Shown: positions 19,579 through 27,585, numbered from the stretch's first letter. The stretch: 64,000 nt of DNA from Flavobacterium sp. Leaf82 (GCF_001422725.1 NZ_LMMA01000032.1:310001-374000); one strand, 5' to 3'. Program-made: numbers and translations. Notes: generated by a model not told the origin, from the letters alone.

Positions 19579-20184
19579 TTAAAGATCTTCTAGGAGCAAT
19601 AAATACAAGTTTTTTGCAACACTTCCGTATTGAGTAAAATCTTCTTCTTTTGCTTTTTCGAAATATTTTATGGTGGTAATATTAGTAGGGTAGTCCCTTT
19701 CGTATTTTCTTTTGATAGCACTCAGTCCATCACTTTTAATCAATTGCAGCTGACTTGTCGTAGCAATAATTACAATATTTGCAGGTAATTCGTTTGGTTT
19801 GTCTTGCCTGATTTGTTTTGATGAAAATAAAATAGAACCTTCATCAGCAATTAAATTTTCGCAGGTTGCCAGTAAAAATTTAGGATTTCTAGGAGAAATA
19901 TAAGTTAGTTTATTCTCTTCTAATAAACTAAACAAAGCTGGTTCATAACATAAAACTTCATTTTCGAACCAGTCATTTTCTTCTAAGATGTTTTCAAATT
20001 GCTCTGCAACTTCTTGCTTGTTTTCACAATACAAAAATTTACCGCCATTTTTTTTGAAATTGAAAATGAATCTTTCATCTATAGATAAATGACTGTCAGG
20101 AGAGTGATTTCCTCCATATTCGCTTTCAGTTTCTTCATCAGAAGAGGTATCGCTTGAACCAAATATTTTTTTGAAAAAATTCAT
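19579..20184 (-). CDS. LUD-domain protein
   Basis: 201 residues. After an acidic N-terminus (SSDTSSDEETESEYGG) the chain resembles LUD domains of the LutC/YkgG type (SIDERFIFNFKKNGGKFLYC, then ISPRNPKFLLATCENLIADE and GSILFSS). LutC proteins take part in lactate oxidation together with LutA and LutB, which are not present here. As first gene of the lipid operon its role is unknown; flavobacteria often carry it at this place. It has its own -7 element about 40 bases upstream. Confidence 0.75.
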   Translation of the reverse strand: MNFFKKIFGSSDTSSDEETESEYGGNHSPDSHLSIDERFIFNFKKNGGKFLYCENKQEVAEQFENILEENDWFENEVLCYEPALFSLLEENKLTYISPRNPKFLLATCENLIADEGSILFSSKQIRQDKPNELPANIVIIATTSQLQLIKSDGLSAIKRKYERDYPTNITTIKYFEKAKEEDFTQYGSVAKNLYLLLLEDL

Positions 20185-20222
20185 TTTTATATGAAATACT
20201 TTACATGTTAGTTGAAAACGTT

Positions 20223-20230
20223 CAAAGATA
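20223..20230 (-). promoter_or_regulatory. -7 element (TATCTTTG) of the LUD-SOD operon
   Basis: TATCTTTG on the minus strand, a perfect match to the Bacteroidota -7 consensus TAnnTTTG, 38 bases before the LUD start codon. A TTTTG lies 14 bases further upstream, short for a -33 element. It sits directly behind the ftsH terminator. Confidence 0.6.
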
Positions 20231-20234
20231 AAAA

Positions 20235-20269
20235 AATCTTAATTCAAAAGGCTATTTTGAATTAAGATT
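20235..20269 (-). terminator. ftsH terminator
   Basis: Stem AATCTTAATTCAAAA / TTTTGAATTAAGATT with a five-base loop, followed by T-rich DNA on the minus strand, about 30 bp behind the ftsH stop. It separates ftsH from the lipid operon. Confidence 0.8.
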
Positions 20270-20298
20270 TTAAAAAATATTACATATTTATTGAATAT

Positions 20299-22224
20299 TT
20301 ATGAAACCACTTCTTCTAAATTTTTATCAAAAGTTCGTTTTCCGAAAATAGTTTCTAAGTCATCTTTAAAAATAACTTCTTTTTCAATTAATATGTCAGC
20401 TAATTGATTTAGCTTGTCTTTGTTTTCTTCTAAAATTTGAATTGCTCTTTGGTATTGACCTTCAATTAATTCTGAAATTTCTTTGTCAATTACTTTTGCA
20501 GTTTCGTCAGAATAAGGTTTAGAGAAATTGTATTCGCTTTGTCCTGTAGAATCGTAATAAGTAACATTTCCAATTTTTTCATTCAAACCGTAAATTGTTA
20601 CCATAGCGCGAGCCTGACGTGTAACTTTTTCTAAATCGCTTAATGCACCAGTCGAAATTCTGTCAAAAGTTACTTTTTCAGCAGCTCTTCCGCCCATAGT
20701 AGCACACATTTCGTCTAACATTTGATCAGTTCTTACGATTTGTCTCTCTTCAGGTAAGTACCATGCAGCTCCTAAACTTTGTCCACGAGGTACGATAGTT
20801 ACTTTAATAAGTGGTGCAGCGTGCTCTAACATCCAGCTTACAGTTGCGTGACCAGCTTCGTGAATTGCGATTGCTCTTTTTTCTTCTGGAGTAATTATTT
20901 TGTTTTTCTTTTCAAGACCACCAATTATTCTGTCAACAGCATCTAAGAAATCTTGTCTGTCAACTGCAGTTTTGTTGTTACGCGCAGCAATTAAAGCAGC
21001 CTCGTTACAAACATTTGCAATATCTGCACCAGAGAAACCCGGAGTTTGTTTTGCTAAGAAATCAAGGTCAAGACCTTCAACTTTTTTAATAGGTGCTAAG
21101 TGTACTGCAAATATTTCAGCTCTTTCGCGAATGTCCGGTAAGTCAACAAAAATTTGTCTGTCGAAACGACCGGCACGCATTAAAGCTTTATCAAGAACAT
21201 CAGCTCTGTTAGTTGCAGCCAGAACAATTACGTTAGAGTTTGTACCAAAACCATCCATTTCTGTTAGTAATTGGTTCAATGTGTTTTCTCTTTCGTCATT
21301 TCCGCCTGACATATTGCTTTTTCCTCTTGCTCTACCAACAGCATCGATTTCGTCGATGAAAATGATAGCAGGAGATTTTTCTTTAGCTTGTTTAAATAAG
21401 TCACGAACACGTGAAGCACCAACTCCTACGAACATTTCTACGAAATCAGAACCTGATAATGAGAAGAAAGGAACCTGAGCTTCTCCTGCAACTGCTTTTG
21501 CCAATAAGGTTTTACCAGTTCCCGGAGGTCCTACAAGTAGGGCTCCTTTAGGTATTTTACCTCCTAAATTGGTGTATTTTTCAGGATTTTTAAGGAATTC
21601 TACAATTTCTTGTATTTCTTCTTTTGCACCTTCTAAACCAGCAACATCTTTAAATGTAGTTTTAATATCGGTTTTCTCATCAAACAATTTAGCTTTCGAT
21701 TTTCCAATGTTAAAGATTTGTCCGCCACCGCCACCAGCGCCACCTGACATTTTACGCATAATGAAAATCCAAACACCAATAATAATGATGATAGGAAGTA
21801 AACTGATTAGAATATCGCTCCAGTTGTTTTTCTGCAAAAAATTAAAATCTTTCAGTTTGCCTTCGCCAACTGCTTTTTCTAATTTAGTTTGAAAAATTTG
21901 GTCGTTACCAATTTCTAAAGTATAATGAGGACCTTTGTTAGGTCTGTCAAAAATATCTTTAGCCACTTTTTTGTTTGCTGCATCTTTAAGCGAAGCAGCA
22001 TTTAAATATACCTCAGCTTCAGCTTTATTGTAAACAATAACTTTTTCAATCTGACCTTTTTCTAATAAAACATTAAATTTAGAAGAGGTTAATTGAGCTG
22101 GTTCGCTTAAGTTAGATCCTCCGGTTGCAAAACTTATAAATAAAAAAACTAGAAGTATTGCGGTGTATATTAACCAAGGACTTATTTTAAATTTACTCGG
22201 ATTTGGATTATTATCTTTAGCCAT
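20299..22224 (-). CDS. ftsH: ATP-dependent zinc metalloprotease FtsH
   Basis: 641 residues, full length. Two N-terminal membrane segments (about residues 14-34 and 137-158) flank a periplasmic domain. Then come Walker A GPPGTGKT, Walker B IIFIDEIDAVG, the arginine-finger region MRAGRFDRQI, and the zinc site HEAGH with a later Asp-containing helix. A Gly-rich stretch follows the second membrane helix. It degrades membrane and regulatory proteins as a hexamer at the inner membrane. Fifteen bases separate it from rsfS, so the two form one operon. Confidence 0.98.
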   Translation of the reverse strand: MAKDNNPNPSKFKISPWLIYTAILLVFLFISFATGGSNLSEPAQLTSSKFNVLLEKGQIEKVIVYNKAEAEVYLNAASLKDAANKKVAKDIFDRPNKGPHYTLEIGNDQIFQTKLEKAVGEGKLKDFNFLQKNNWSDILISLLPIIIIIGVWIFIMRKMSGGAGGGGGQIFNIGKSKAKLFDEKTDIKTTFKDVAGLEGAKEEIQEIVEFLKNPEKYTNLGGKIPKGALLVGPPGTGKTLLAKAVAGEAQVPFFSLSGSDFVEMFVGVGASRVRDLFKQAKEKSPAIIFIDEIDAVGRARGKSNMSGGNDERENTLNQLLTEMDGFGTNSNVIVLAATNRADVLDKALMRAGRFDRQIFVDLPDIRERAEIFAVHLAPIKKVEGLDLDFLAKQTPGFSGADIANVCNEAALIAARNNKTAVDRQDFLDAVDRIIGGLEKKNKIITPEEKRAIAIHEAGHATVSWMLEHAAPLIKVTIVPRGQSLGAAWYLPEERQIVRTDQMLDEMCATMGGRAAEKVTFDRISTGALSDLEKVTRQARAMVTIYGLNEKIGNVTYYDSTGQSEYNFSKPYSDETAKVIDKEISELIEGQYQRAIQILEENKDKLNQLADILIEKEVIFKDDLETIFGKRTFDKNLEEVVS

Positions 22225-22239
22225 TAGAGAAAGTTTCTT

Positions 22240-22611
22240 TTAGTATTTGTTTTCGATTGTAGTTATTTTGGCGTCACCCCAAAGGCTCTCGATATTATAG
22301 TATTCACGAATGTGTTTCTGGAAAACGTGTACAACAATGTGCACATAATCCATAAGAACCCATTCTGCATTATCGGTTCCTTCTACGTGCCACGGTTTGT
22401 CTTTTAAGTCTTTAGATACTGTTTTTTGAATTGAGTTAACAATGGCGTTAACTTGGGTGTTTGAATTTCCGTTGCAAATGACAAAATAGTCACAAACTGC
22501 CGTGTCTATATCTCTTAAGTCAAGAATATCGATATCATTTCCTTTTACTTCTTCAATCCCTTTGATTATGTTCGCCAATAGAACATCATTGTTAATAGTC
22601 TTTTTCGCCAT
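22240..22611 (-). CDS. rsfS: ribosome silencing factor
   Basis: 123 residues of the RsfS/Iojap family: DIDILDLRDIDTAVCDYFVI near the start, then GNSNTQVNAIV, the PWHVEG motif and the end VDYVHIVVHVF-like stretch (YVHIVVHVFQKHIREYY). It binds ribosomal protein uL14 and blocks subunit joining in stationary phase. First gene of the rsfS-ftsH operon. A weak -7 like element TAACTTTA lies upstream on the minus strand. Confidence 0.95.
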   Translation of the reverse strand: MAKKTINNDVLLANIIKGIEEVKGNDIDILDLRDIDTAVCDYFVICNGNSNTQVNAIVNSIQKTVSKDLKDKPWHVEGTDNAEWVLMDYVHIVVHVFQKHIREYYNIESLWGDAKITTIENKY

Positions 22612-22627
22612 GAATTATTTTATATGA

Positions 22628-22662
22628 TTTTGTAAAGTTACCAAATTTTGTGATTATTTTTG
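22628..22662 (+). promoter_or_regulatory. birA promoter
   Basis: TTTTG (22628-22632) and TATTTTTG (22655-22662), spacing 22, matching the Bacteroidota -33/-7 pattern TTTG...TAnnTTTG. The birA ATG follows 42 bases later. Confidence 0.6.
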
Positions 22663-22704
22663 AACCTTAACAAAATATTAAATTAAGTTAATTAAATTCC
22701 TTTA

Positions 22705-23442
22705 ATGAAACTAATCAAACTCGATGCCATAGATTCTACAAATGATTTCCTTAAATCGTTAGCAAGCAAGGATGAACTCGATAATTTTACCGTAGTAACT
22801 GCTGAAAATCAGACAAAAGGAAAGGGGCAAAGAGGATCTGAATGGCAATCTGAATCAGGTAAAAACTTAATTATGAGTGTCTTGGTAAGAGAATTTCTCT
22901 ATAGTAATGATCAGGTCTTTAATATGAGTGTTGTAGTTTCTTTAAGTGTAATCGATGCTCTAAAAACGTTAAATATTCCTAATTTATCTATAAAATGGCC
23001 TAACGACATTATGTCATACAACAAAAAAATTGGTGGCATACTTATCGAAAACACCATCAAAAGTGATGGCAGGATTGTGTCAGTTGCCGGAATTGGCTTA
23101 AATGTTAATCAGACAAATTTTGATCATTTACCCAATGCCTCTTCTTTGGCAGTGATTTGTAAATCTGAATTTGATAAAAATAAACTACCGGATTTAATAG
23201 TCGAAAAAATACAAGAAAAAATACAGTTCTGGAACACGAATTTGGCTGATTTATGGTCAGAGTATTTTAATTCACTATTCAGAAAAGGAGTTCCTATGCC
23301 TTTTAAACATCTTGATGCCAATAATTCGGGAAATTTCATGGGAATCATTCAAGGTGTTTCTCCTGTTGGTAAAATACAAATTTTGCTAGAAGATGATTCG
23401 GTTTCAGAATTTGAAATTAAAGAAGTTCAGATGCTTTATTGA
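22705..23442 (+). CDS. birA: biotin--[acetyl-CoA carboxylase] ligase
   Basis: 245 residues, catalytic domain only: no N-terminal DNA-binding domain, so it cannot act as the biotin repressor. Motifs: NQTKGKGQRGSEW (biotinyl-AMP loop, usually GRGRRGR.W), IKWPNDI, KIGGILIE and GIGLNVNQ. Uses ATP to attach biotin to the carrier protein of acetyl-CoA carboxylase. Divergent from rsfS; a good promoter is visible upstream. Confidence 0.95.
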   Translation: MKLIKLDAIDSTNDFLKSLASKDELDNFTVVTAENQTKGKGQRGSEWQSESGKNLIMSVLVREFLYSNDQVFNMSVVVSLSVIDALKTLNIPNLSIKWPNDIMSYNKKIGGILIENTIKSDGRIVSVAGIGLNVNQTNFDHLPNASSLAVICKSEFDKNKLPDLIVEKIQEKIQFWNTNLADLWSEYFNSLFRKGVPMPFKHLDANNSGNFMGIIQGVSPVGKIQILLEDDSVSEFEIKEVQMLY

Positions 23443-23531
23443 AAAAGGTTCATTCAAAGGTTCAAAGGGCGAAAGTGACAAAGGTTCAAAGGTTTTCCTT
23501 TACTTTTATTTAAAGTCAAATAACGCCTACG

Positions 23532-23638
23532 TTTGTCATTTCGAGCGAAGGGAGAAATCACACTCGTAGTTCAACAAAGATTGGTGATTACTATTGTCGA
23601 GTTTCTTGCGAAGATTTCTCATTCTTCGAAATGACAAT
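23532..23638. repeat. inverted-repeat element (TCATTTCGAGCGAAG family)
   Basis: TTTGTCATTTCGAGCGAAG with GAGAAATC at 23532-23559 is mirrored by GATTTCTCATTCTTCG and AAATGACAA near 23613-23637. It resembles a short nonautonomous inverted-repeat element. The adjacent 23443-23500 carries AAGGTTCAAAGG repeats. Confidence 0.65.
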
Positions 23639-23667
23639 TGTTACGTTTAAAAAAAATGTCTATTCAT

Positions 23668-23699
23668 AAAAAAGCCTGATTGTAAAATCAGGCTTTTAA
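23668..23699. terminator. terminator between birA and SRPBCC gene
   Basis: AAAAGCCTGATT / AATCAGGCTTTT with a four-base loop and A/T runs on both sides; suitable for both converging genes. Confidence 0.75.
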
Positions 23700-23729
23700 A
23701 TTTTATGTAATTTGAGAATTAATAATTAA

Positions 23730-24122
23730 TTAAAGCTTCGTCATATTAGTTGCCAGAGTTTCGATAAACTTGCTAATTGGTCCTTTGATCATCATAGCCA
23801 TCATAGCGTTGAATTCTCCATCAAAATGAAGTTGTACAGCACTTTCAGTATCTGAAACACTTTCGATATTCGAAACCAAAGTAAACGGAAGTTTATCACT
23901 TGCAGCTCCCAAAACGATTTTGTTTGGCGCTACTTTTTCTTTCATTTTAAGTTTTATTTCCGGCATACCTTTTAATCCAAAAATAAAAGCATCTTCACCA
24001 GTTACTTCAAATTTAGCAATATTATCCGGCATTAATTTTTCAAAATTCTTAACATCAGTCAATAAATCAAATAAATCTTGAGATGATTTCTGAACAGTAA
24101 CTTTTGGACTTTCTAAGTTCAT
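23730..24122 (-). CDS. SRPBCC (START-like) family protein
   Basis: 130 residues beginning MNLESPKVTVQKSSQDLFDL, the start of a START/Bet v1-like fold (ligand-binding cavity). Later LKMKEKVAPNKIVLG and HFDGEFNAMMAMMIKGPISK match flavobacterial SRPBCC proteins that lie beside pyrE. No catalytic residues can be named; probable small hydrophobic ligand or lipid binding. It follows pyrE on the same strand after 109 bp. Confidence 0.75.
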   Translation of the reverse strand: MNLESPKVTVQKSSQDLFDLLTDVKNFEKLMPDNIAKFEVTGEDAFIFGLKGMPEIKLKMKEKVAPNKIVLGAASDKLPFTLVSNIESVSDTESAVQLHFDGEFNAMMAMMIKGPISKFIETLATNMTKL

Positions 24123-24231
24123 ATTTTAATTTTTTTACTAATTGTTTTTTTTAAGATGAAGCGTAGCAATAATTTCAAATTCTAAATCTAATTTCTTTCT
24201 TCTATCATCTTGCATCTAAAGAACCTAAAAT

Positions 24232-24882
24232 CTATTCTTCCTCTTTCCCCCAAGTAGATGGACTTTCGTTCCATTCCAGCAAAGTCGATTGTTGCTCTTC
24301 GGTAATATATTGTTTCTGAACCGCTAAGTCTAATAAATTTTCGTAATTACTTAACGTATACAAATCGATATTAGCATTTTTAAAGTTCTCTTCGGCAACA
24401 TTAAAACCGTATGTAAAAATCGCAGCCATACCTTTTATGTTCGCGCCTTCGTTACGTAAAGCTTCCACAGCCATCAAACTACTGTTTCCTGTGCTGATTA
24501 AATCTTCTACAACAACAACATTTTGTCCTTTTTGTAAAAAACCTTCAACTTGATTTTGTCTTCCGTGTTTTTTTGCTTCCGGACGCACATAAACGAACGG
24601 TAATCCAAGGCTTTCAGCAACCAGAATACCTATTCCAATAGCTCCAGTGGCAACACCGGCAATAACATCTGGTTTCCCAAATTGTTTTTCAATATTCTTC
24701 GCAAACTCATCACGAACATAGTTTCGGATGATCGGAAATGAAAGAATTAACCTATTATCGCAATAAATAGGAGATTTCCAACCAGAAGCCCATGTAAAAG
24801 GATTTTCGGGATTCAATTTAATTGCATTTATTTGCAAAAGCAATTCGGCTGTTTTTTCGGCAGTATCTTTATTAAAAATCAT
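24232..24882 (-). CDS. pyrE: orotate phosphoribosyltransferase
   Basis: 216 residues from the ATG at 24880-24882 (MIFNKDTAEK). A longer in-frame start 11 residues upstream would overlap the divergent Nudix gene and is rejected. Motifs: TWASGWKSPIYCDNR near residue 30, and the PRPP loop VVVVEDLISTGNSS. Makes orotidine monophosphate in pyrimidine synthesis. Only seven bases separate its start codon from the divergent Nudix start, and its -7 element covers the Nudix start codon, so the mRNA is probably leaderless. Confidence 0.95.
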   Translation of the reverse strand: MIFNKDTAEKTAELLLQINAIKLNPENPFTWASGWKSPIYCDNRLILSFPIIRNYVRDEFAKNIEKQFGKPDVIAGVATGAIGIGILVAESLGLPFVYVRPEAKKHGRQNQVEGFLQKGQNVVVVEDLISTGNSSLMAVEALRNEGANIKGMAAIFTYGFNVAEENFKNANIDLYTLSNYENLLDLAVQKQYITEEQQSTLLEWNESPSTWGKEEE

Positions 24883-24886
24883 AGTA

Positions 24887-24916
24887 CAAATGTATAAAGT
24901 TTTTGTGAACGACAAA
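24887..24916 (-). promoter_or_regulatory. pyrE promoter inside the Nudix coding start
   Basis: On the minus strand TTTG (24916-24913), 18 bases, TACATTTG (24894-24887), then four bases and the pyrE ATG. It fits the Bacteroidota consensus TTTG-N~19-TAnnTTTG and would start transcription at about the ATG. Confidence 0.7.
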
Positions 24917-25492
24917 CCACTTTTTTTGACAAATGAGATCTCGAAAGAGACTGATTTTCAATTATTCTTGTTAGAGAGTATTGATATCGAGCATCTTATC
25001 GTTAAAATGTTTCAAAATAAAATTCAAAAGGCTTATTTGTATCATCCTGACGAAAAGGAAATTATGAAAACCCTAAAGGCCAAAATCCCAGTAAATAAAG
25101 CTGGTGGAGGTCTTGTGTACAATAAAAAAGGCGAAGTTTTATTTATTTTCAGAAACGGAAAATGGGACTTACCAAAGGGCGGAATAGAAAAAGGCGAAGA
25201 AATTGAAGACACCGCAATGCGCGAAGTCGAAGAAGAAACCGGCGTAGGTAAGCTCAGAATCACCAATAAACTCGAAAAAACCTATCACGTTTTTAAACGC
25301 AACGGAAAATACAAACTAAAAGTCACACATTGGTTCGAAATGCAATCAGACTTTGAAGGAACTCCACAAGGTCAAATCGAGGAAGGCATCGAAAAAGTAG
25401 CCTGGCTAAATCCCGAAGAAATCAAAGAAGCCCTAAAAAACTCTTACGAAAACATTAAATTATTGTTTGAAGAAGAGAATACGGTTTCTTAA
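24890..25492 (+). CDS. Nudix hydrolase
   Basis: 200 residues. The Nudix box GX5EX7REUXEEXGU is complete in GGIEKGEEIEDTAMREVEEE followed by TGV. An N-terminal ~65-residue part is unrelated to the box, and the middle KLEKTYHVFKRNGKYKLKVT resembles diadenosine polyphosphate or nucleotide-sugar-type Nudix enzymes. Substrate not predictable. Divergent from pyrE with a 7-bp gap; a weak TATCTTTA -7 element at 24864-24871 lies inside pyrE. Confidence 0.9.
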   Translation: MYKVFVNDKPLFLTNEISKETDFQLFLLESIDIEHLIVKMFQNKIQKAYLYHPDEKEIMKTLKAKIPVNKAGGGLVYNKKGEVLFIFRNGKWDLPKGGIEKGEEIEDTAMREVEEETGVGKLRITNKLEKTYHVFKRNGKYKLKVTHWFEMQSDFEGTPQGQIEEGIEKVAWLNPEEIKEALKNSYENIKLLFEEENTVS

Positions 25493-25501
25493 GTTGAAGC
25501 A

Positions 25502-25557
25502 AGAAGCAAGATTATAGAAGCAAGATTATAGAAGCAAGATTATAGAAGAAAGATTAT
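25502..25557 (+). repeat. four tandem copies of a 14-bp repeat
   Basis: Unit AGAAGCAAGATTAT; three identical copies and one with C to A at position 6, then a partial copy. It begins ten bases behind the Nudix stop codon. Confidence 0.85.
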
Positions 25558-25617
25558 AGAAGAAACAATCTATATGAATTTTAGTTTTATAAACTTAATT
25601 TGGGCGTGCCACCAATT

Positions 25618-25659
25618 AAAAAAAGACCTAATCAACTTTGCGTTCATTAGGTCTTTTTT
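25618..25659 (+). terminator. terminator-like hairpin behind the Nudix gene
   Basis: AAAAAAGACCTAAT / ATTAGGTCTTTTTT with a 13-base loop and a T-run. Confidence 0.75.
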
Positions 25660-25666
25660 TAATTGC

Positions 25667-25717
25667 TGTCGGGCTATACGCGCTACTTTGGTAGCTAGCT
25701 TCTATCCCTCACGCAAA
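25667..25717. repeat. possible relative of the variable-stem element
   Basis: TCGGGCTATACGCGCTAC, a small stem GCTAC/GGTAGC, then TTCTATCCCTCACGC. The words GCTAT.CGC and CTTCTATC...C recall the reverse complement of the elements at 10137, 35913 and 52016. The gap 25493-25950 otherwise holds the tandem repeat, a terminator, a TTTCAGG copy at 25766 and the XRE promoter. Confidence 0.4.
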
Positions 25718-25915
25718 GCTACACTTTGAGTAGAAAATTTGTTTAAAATTTCACGTTTCAGGTTTTTTTGCTAGAAGTCAGGCGTTTTATAATTTCTTAT
25801 TTTGACGATTTCATGTCTCAAAAATCGTACTTTTGTTTAGTACAATAAGTAATACGTTGTTAGTATACAAATCATTTTGATTGTATCGTACCCAGCAAAA
25901 TTTGTTTTTTATATA

Positions 25916-25946
25916 TTGCTTGTTATTACTCTTAATATTATCTTTG
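25916..25946 (+). promoter_or_regulatory. promoter of the XRE regulator, probably leaderless
   Basis: TTG (25916-25918), 20 bases, TATCTTTG (25939-25946), then AATT and the ATG. An imperfect inverted repeat ATACAAATC ... GATTGTAT at 25865-25885 lies upstream and could be an operator for the encoded regulator. Confidence 0.65.
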
Positions 25947-25950
25947 AATT

Positions 25951-26367
25951 ATGAGCACACTTACAAAATCAAATCATATAGGGCGAAAAATTAGCCGAAT
26001 TCGAGAACTTCGTGACATGAAACAAGAAGCATTGGCACAAGCTTTAGGAACTAGCCAACAAACTATATCTGCTCTTGAAAATAGCGAAACCATCGATGAC
26101 GACAGACTTGCAGAAGTTGCAAAAGCTTTGGGAGTAAGTGTTGAAGCACTGAAAAATTTTTCAGACGAAGCTGCAATTAATTATTTTAATAATTTCTATG
26201 ATAATAGTGGAAGTAATGGTGCGTTTTCTCATGGACCACTATTCACTTTTAATCCATTAGATAAATTAATGGAAACTATAGAAGAAAACAAAAGACTGTA
26301 CGAACGTTTAGTTCAGGCAGAAAAAGACAAAGTTGAGTTTTTACAAAATATATTGAAGGATAAATAG
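25951..26367 (+). CDS. XRE-family helix-turn-helix regulator
   Basis: 138 residues. Residues ~12-68 form a classic Cro/CI HTH (IRELRDMKQEALAQALGTSQ, QTISALENSE, VAKALGVSVEALKNF). The C-terminal part (LDKLMETIEENKRLYERLVQ) is a helix likely to dimerise. In flavobacteria this kind of protein is common and free-standing. Strong promoter directly at the start codon and a perfect terminator behind it make it a single-gene unit. Target unknown; possible self-regulation through the upstream inverted repeat. Confidence 0.9.
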   Translation: MSTLTKSNHIGRKISRIRELRDMKQEALAQALGTSQQTISALENSETIDDDRLAEVAKALGVSVEALKNFSDEAAINYFNNFYDNSGSNGAFSHGPLFTFNPLDKLMETIEENKRLYERLVQAEKDKVEFLQNILKDK

Positions 26368-26385
26368 TTTTTATTCTTTCTGTGA

Positions 26386-26427
26386 AAAAAAGCCCAATAA
26401 AAATTTAAATTTTTATTGGGCTTTTTT
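26386..26427 (+). terminator. terminator of the XRE gene
   Basis: Perfect AT-rich palindrome with ends AAAAAAGCCC and GGGCTTTTTT, 18 bases behind the stop codon. Confidence 0.85.
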
Positions 26428-26499
26428 ATGCTATTTAGTTTACTGTTATTATTTAAAACTATGTTTTCTTCATCGTATTTAAAATAAGTATGACATTTT

Positions 26500-26765
26500 T
26501 TTGCTCTGAAAGAGCTTTAGCAATAGCATGGTGCAAAGCACTATGATAAAATTACGATTATTGTTTAGCCCTGTAAGGGCGAAAGTTTCATCTCGAACAA
26601 AACGTTTCTAAAAATTTAATATCATTTTTAAGAAAATTATAATTCTATTGTAGATCGATATTGTTTGTTTGCTTTTGCCCTTTCAGGGCGTTTTTTTGTA
26701 CTTAATTTAGTTCGTAGCGCGTTGCACTACGCTATTGATTTTAGGCTTTCAGCCTATTTTTAAAG
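26500..26765. repeat. ~265-bp multi-hairpin repeat, unit 1
   Basis: Contains, in order, GCTCTgaaAGAGC, a GGTGCaaaGCAC stem, GCCCTgtaAGGGC, GCCCTttcAGGGC, a TAGCG...CGCTA stem and AGGCTttcAGCCT. Nearly all have five-base stems and three-base loops. The same order is repeated 340 bp further on. A GGATTgtAATCC hairpin follows at 26764. No gene is credible in 26428-27714. Confidence 0.85.
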
Positions 26766-26839
26766 GATTGTAATCCTGTAGTTTTTAATATCTTGATTAA
26801 AAAGTAAACAAACTAGCTCTTTGAAGTGTTCACTTTACT

Positions 26840-27101
26840 TTTGCTCTGAAAGAGCTTTAGCAATAGCATGGTGCATAGCACTATGATAAAATTACGATTA
26901 TTGTTTAGCCCTGTTAGGGCGAAAGTTTCATCTCGAATAAAGTGTTTCTAAATATTTTAATATCATTAAAAAAAATATAATTCTATTGTAGATTGATATT
27001 GTTTGTTTGCTTTTGCCTTTTCAGGGCGTTATTCGCACTTAATTTAGTTCGTAGCGCGTTGCACTACGCTATTGATTTTAGGCTTTCAGCCTATTTTTAA
27101 A
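26840..27101. repeat. ~265-bp multi-hairpin repeat, unit 2
   Basis: Second direct copy of the 26500-26765 unit, over 90% identical by eye. Differences fall both outside and inside hairpins (GCCCTgttAGGGC loop change; GCCTTttcAGGGC with one broken pair). Confidence 0.85.
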
Positions 27102-27160
27102 AAGAATTGAAATTTCTATAATTTTAATACCCAGCTCTACGAAATTTTGACTTTGCTGAC

Positions 27161-27298
27161 TGCTGTGCGAAGTCTCCTGACTTCGTACCCGCTCCAATAA
27201 TCTACAAAGAGAAGCAAAAAAAATCATAATGGAATATAGGAACGTGTACGAAGTCAGGAGACTTCGCACAGCAATTGCGAACGTTTCGTGGAGCGGGT
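27161..27298. repeat. 28-bp perfect inverted repeat with outer arms
   Basis: Arms TGCTGTGCGAAGTCTCCTGA.. (27161-27188) and its exact complement (27246-27273), separated by 57 bp. The neighbouring words ACCCGCTCC (27187-27195) and GGAGCGGGT (27290-27298) form a second pair. A transcript would fold into one long hairpin. Confidence 0.85.
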
Positions 27299-27385
27299 TT
27301 TTAATTTGCTTGGCCAACTTTGATAAAGTTTATCGAAAGAATTTTTTAAGAATCTTTGAGCAGTATAAGTATTCTACAATTTTGA

Positions 27386-27585
27386 AACAAAAAAACATTC
27401 CAGAGGAATGTCTGCTCGGTAGAATCAAATTCGAATTATGGTTATACGTTCCGTAGGAACGTTTGATTAATGGCGACAGATGTATTATTTTCGAACAGCA
27501 GGTGTCCCTACAGGACACGCACTTCAGAACAATATTATTTTTTTTCTACCGATGAGATATTCCTACGGAATATTAAACATGGTTA
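27386..27585. repeat. palindrome cluster flanked by inverted ends
   Basis: Four short palindromes with three-base loops: ACATTCCagaGGAATGT, ACGTTCCgtaGGAACGT, GTGTCCctacaGGACAC and ATATTCCtacGGAATAT. The first and last are followed/preceded by CTCGGTAGAA and TTCTACCGATGAG in inverted orientation, so the whole ~200 bp looks like one element with inverted ends. Confidence 0.75.

Noticed and set aside
20900..21478. 192-codon open frame opposite ftsH
   Set aside because: Lies wholly inside the conserved ATPase domain of ftsH on the other strand; low-complexity composition.
25502..25557. Tandem 14-bp repeats as a CRISPR array
   Set aside because: No spacers, unit too short and no cas genes.
26500..27101. 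Tandem 265-bp units as a CRISPR or tRNA cluster
   Set aside because: Units are long and direct without spacers; no cloverleaf with CCA end is seen.
27078..27456. Two open frames in the palindrome region
   Set aside because: They run through inverted repeats, overlap each other on opposite strands and resemble no family.
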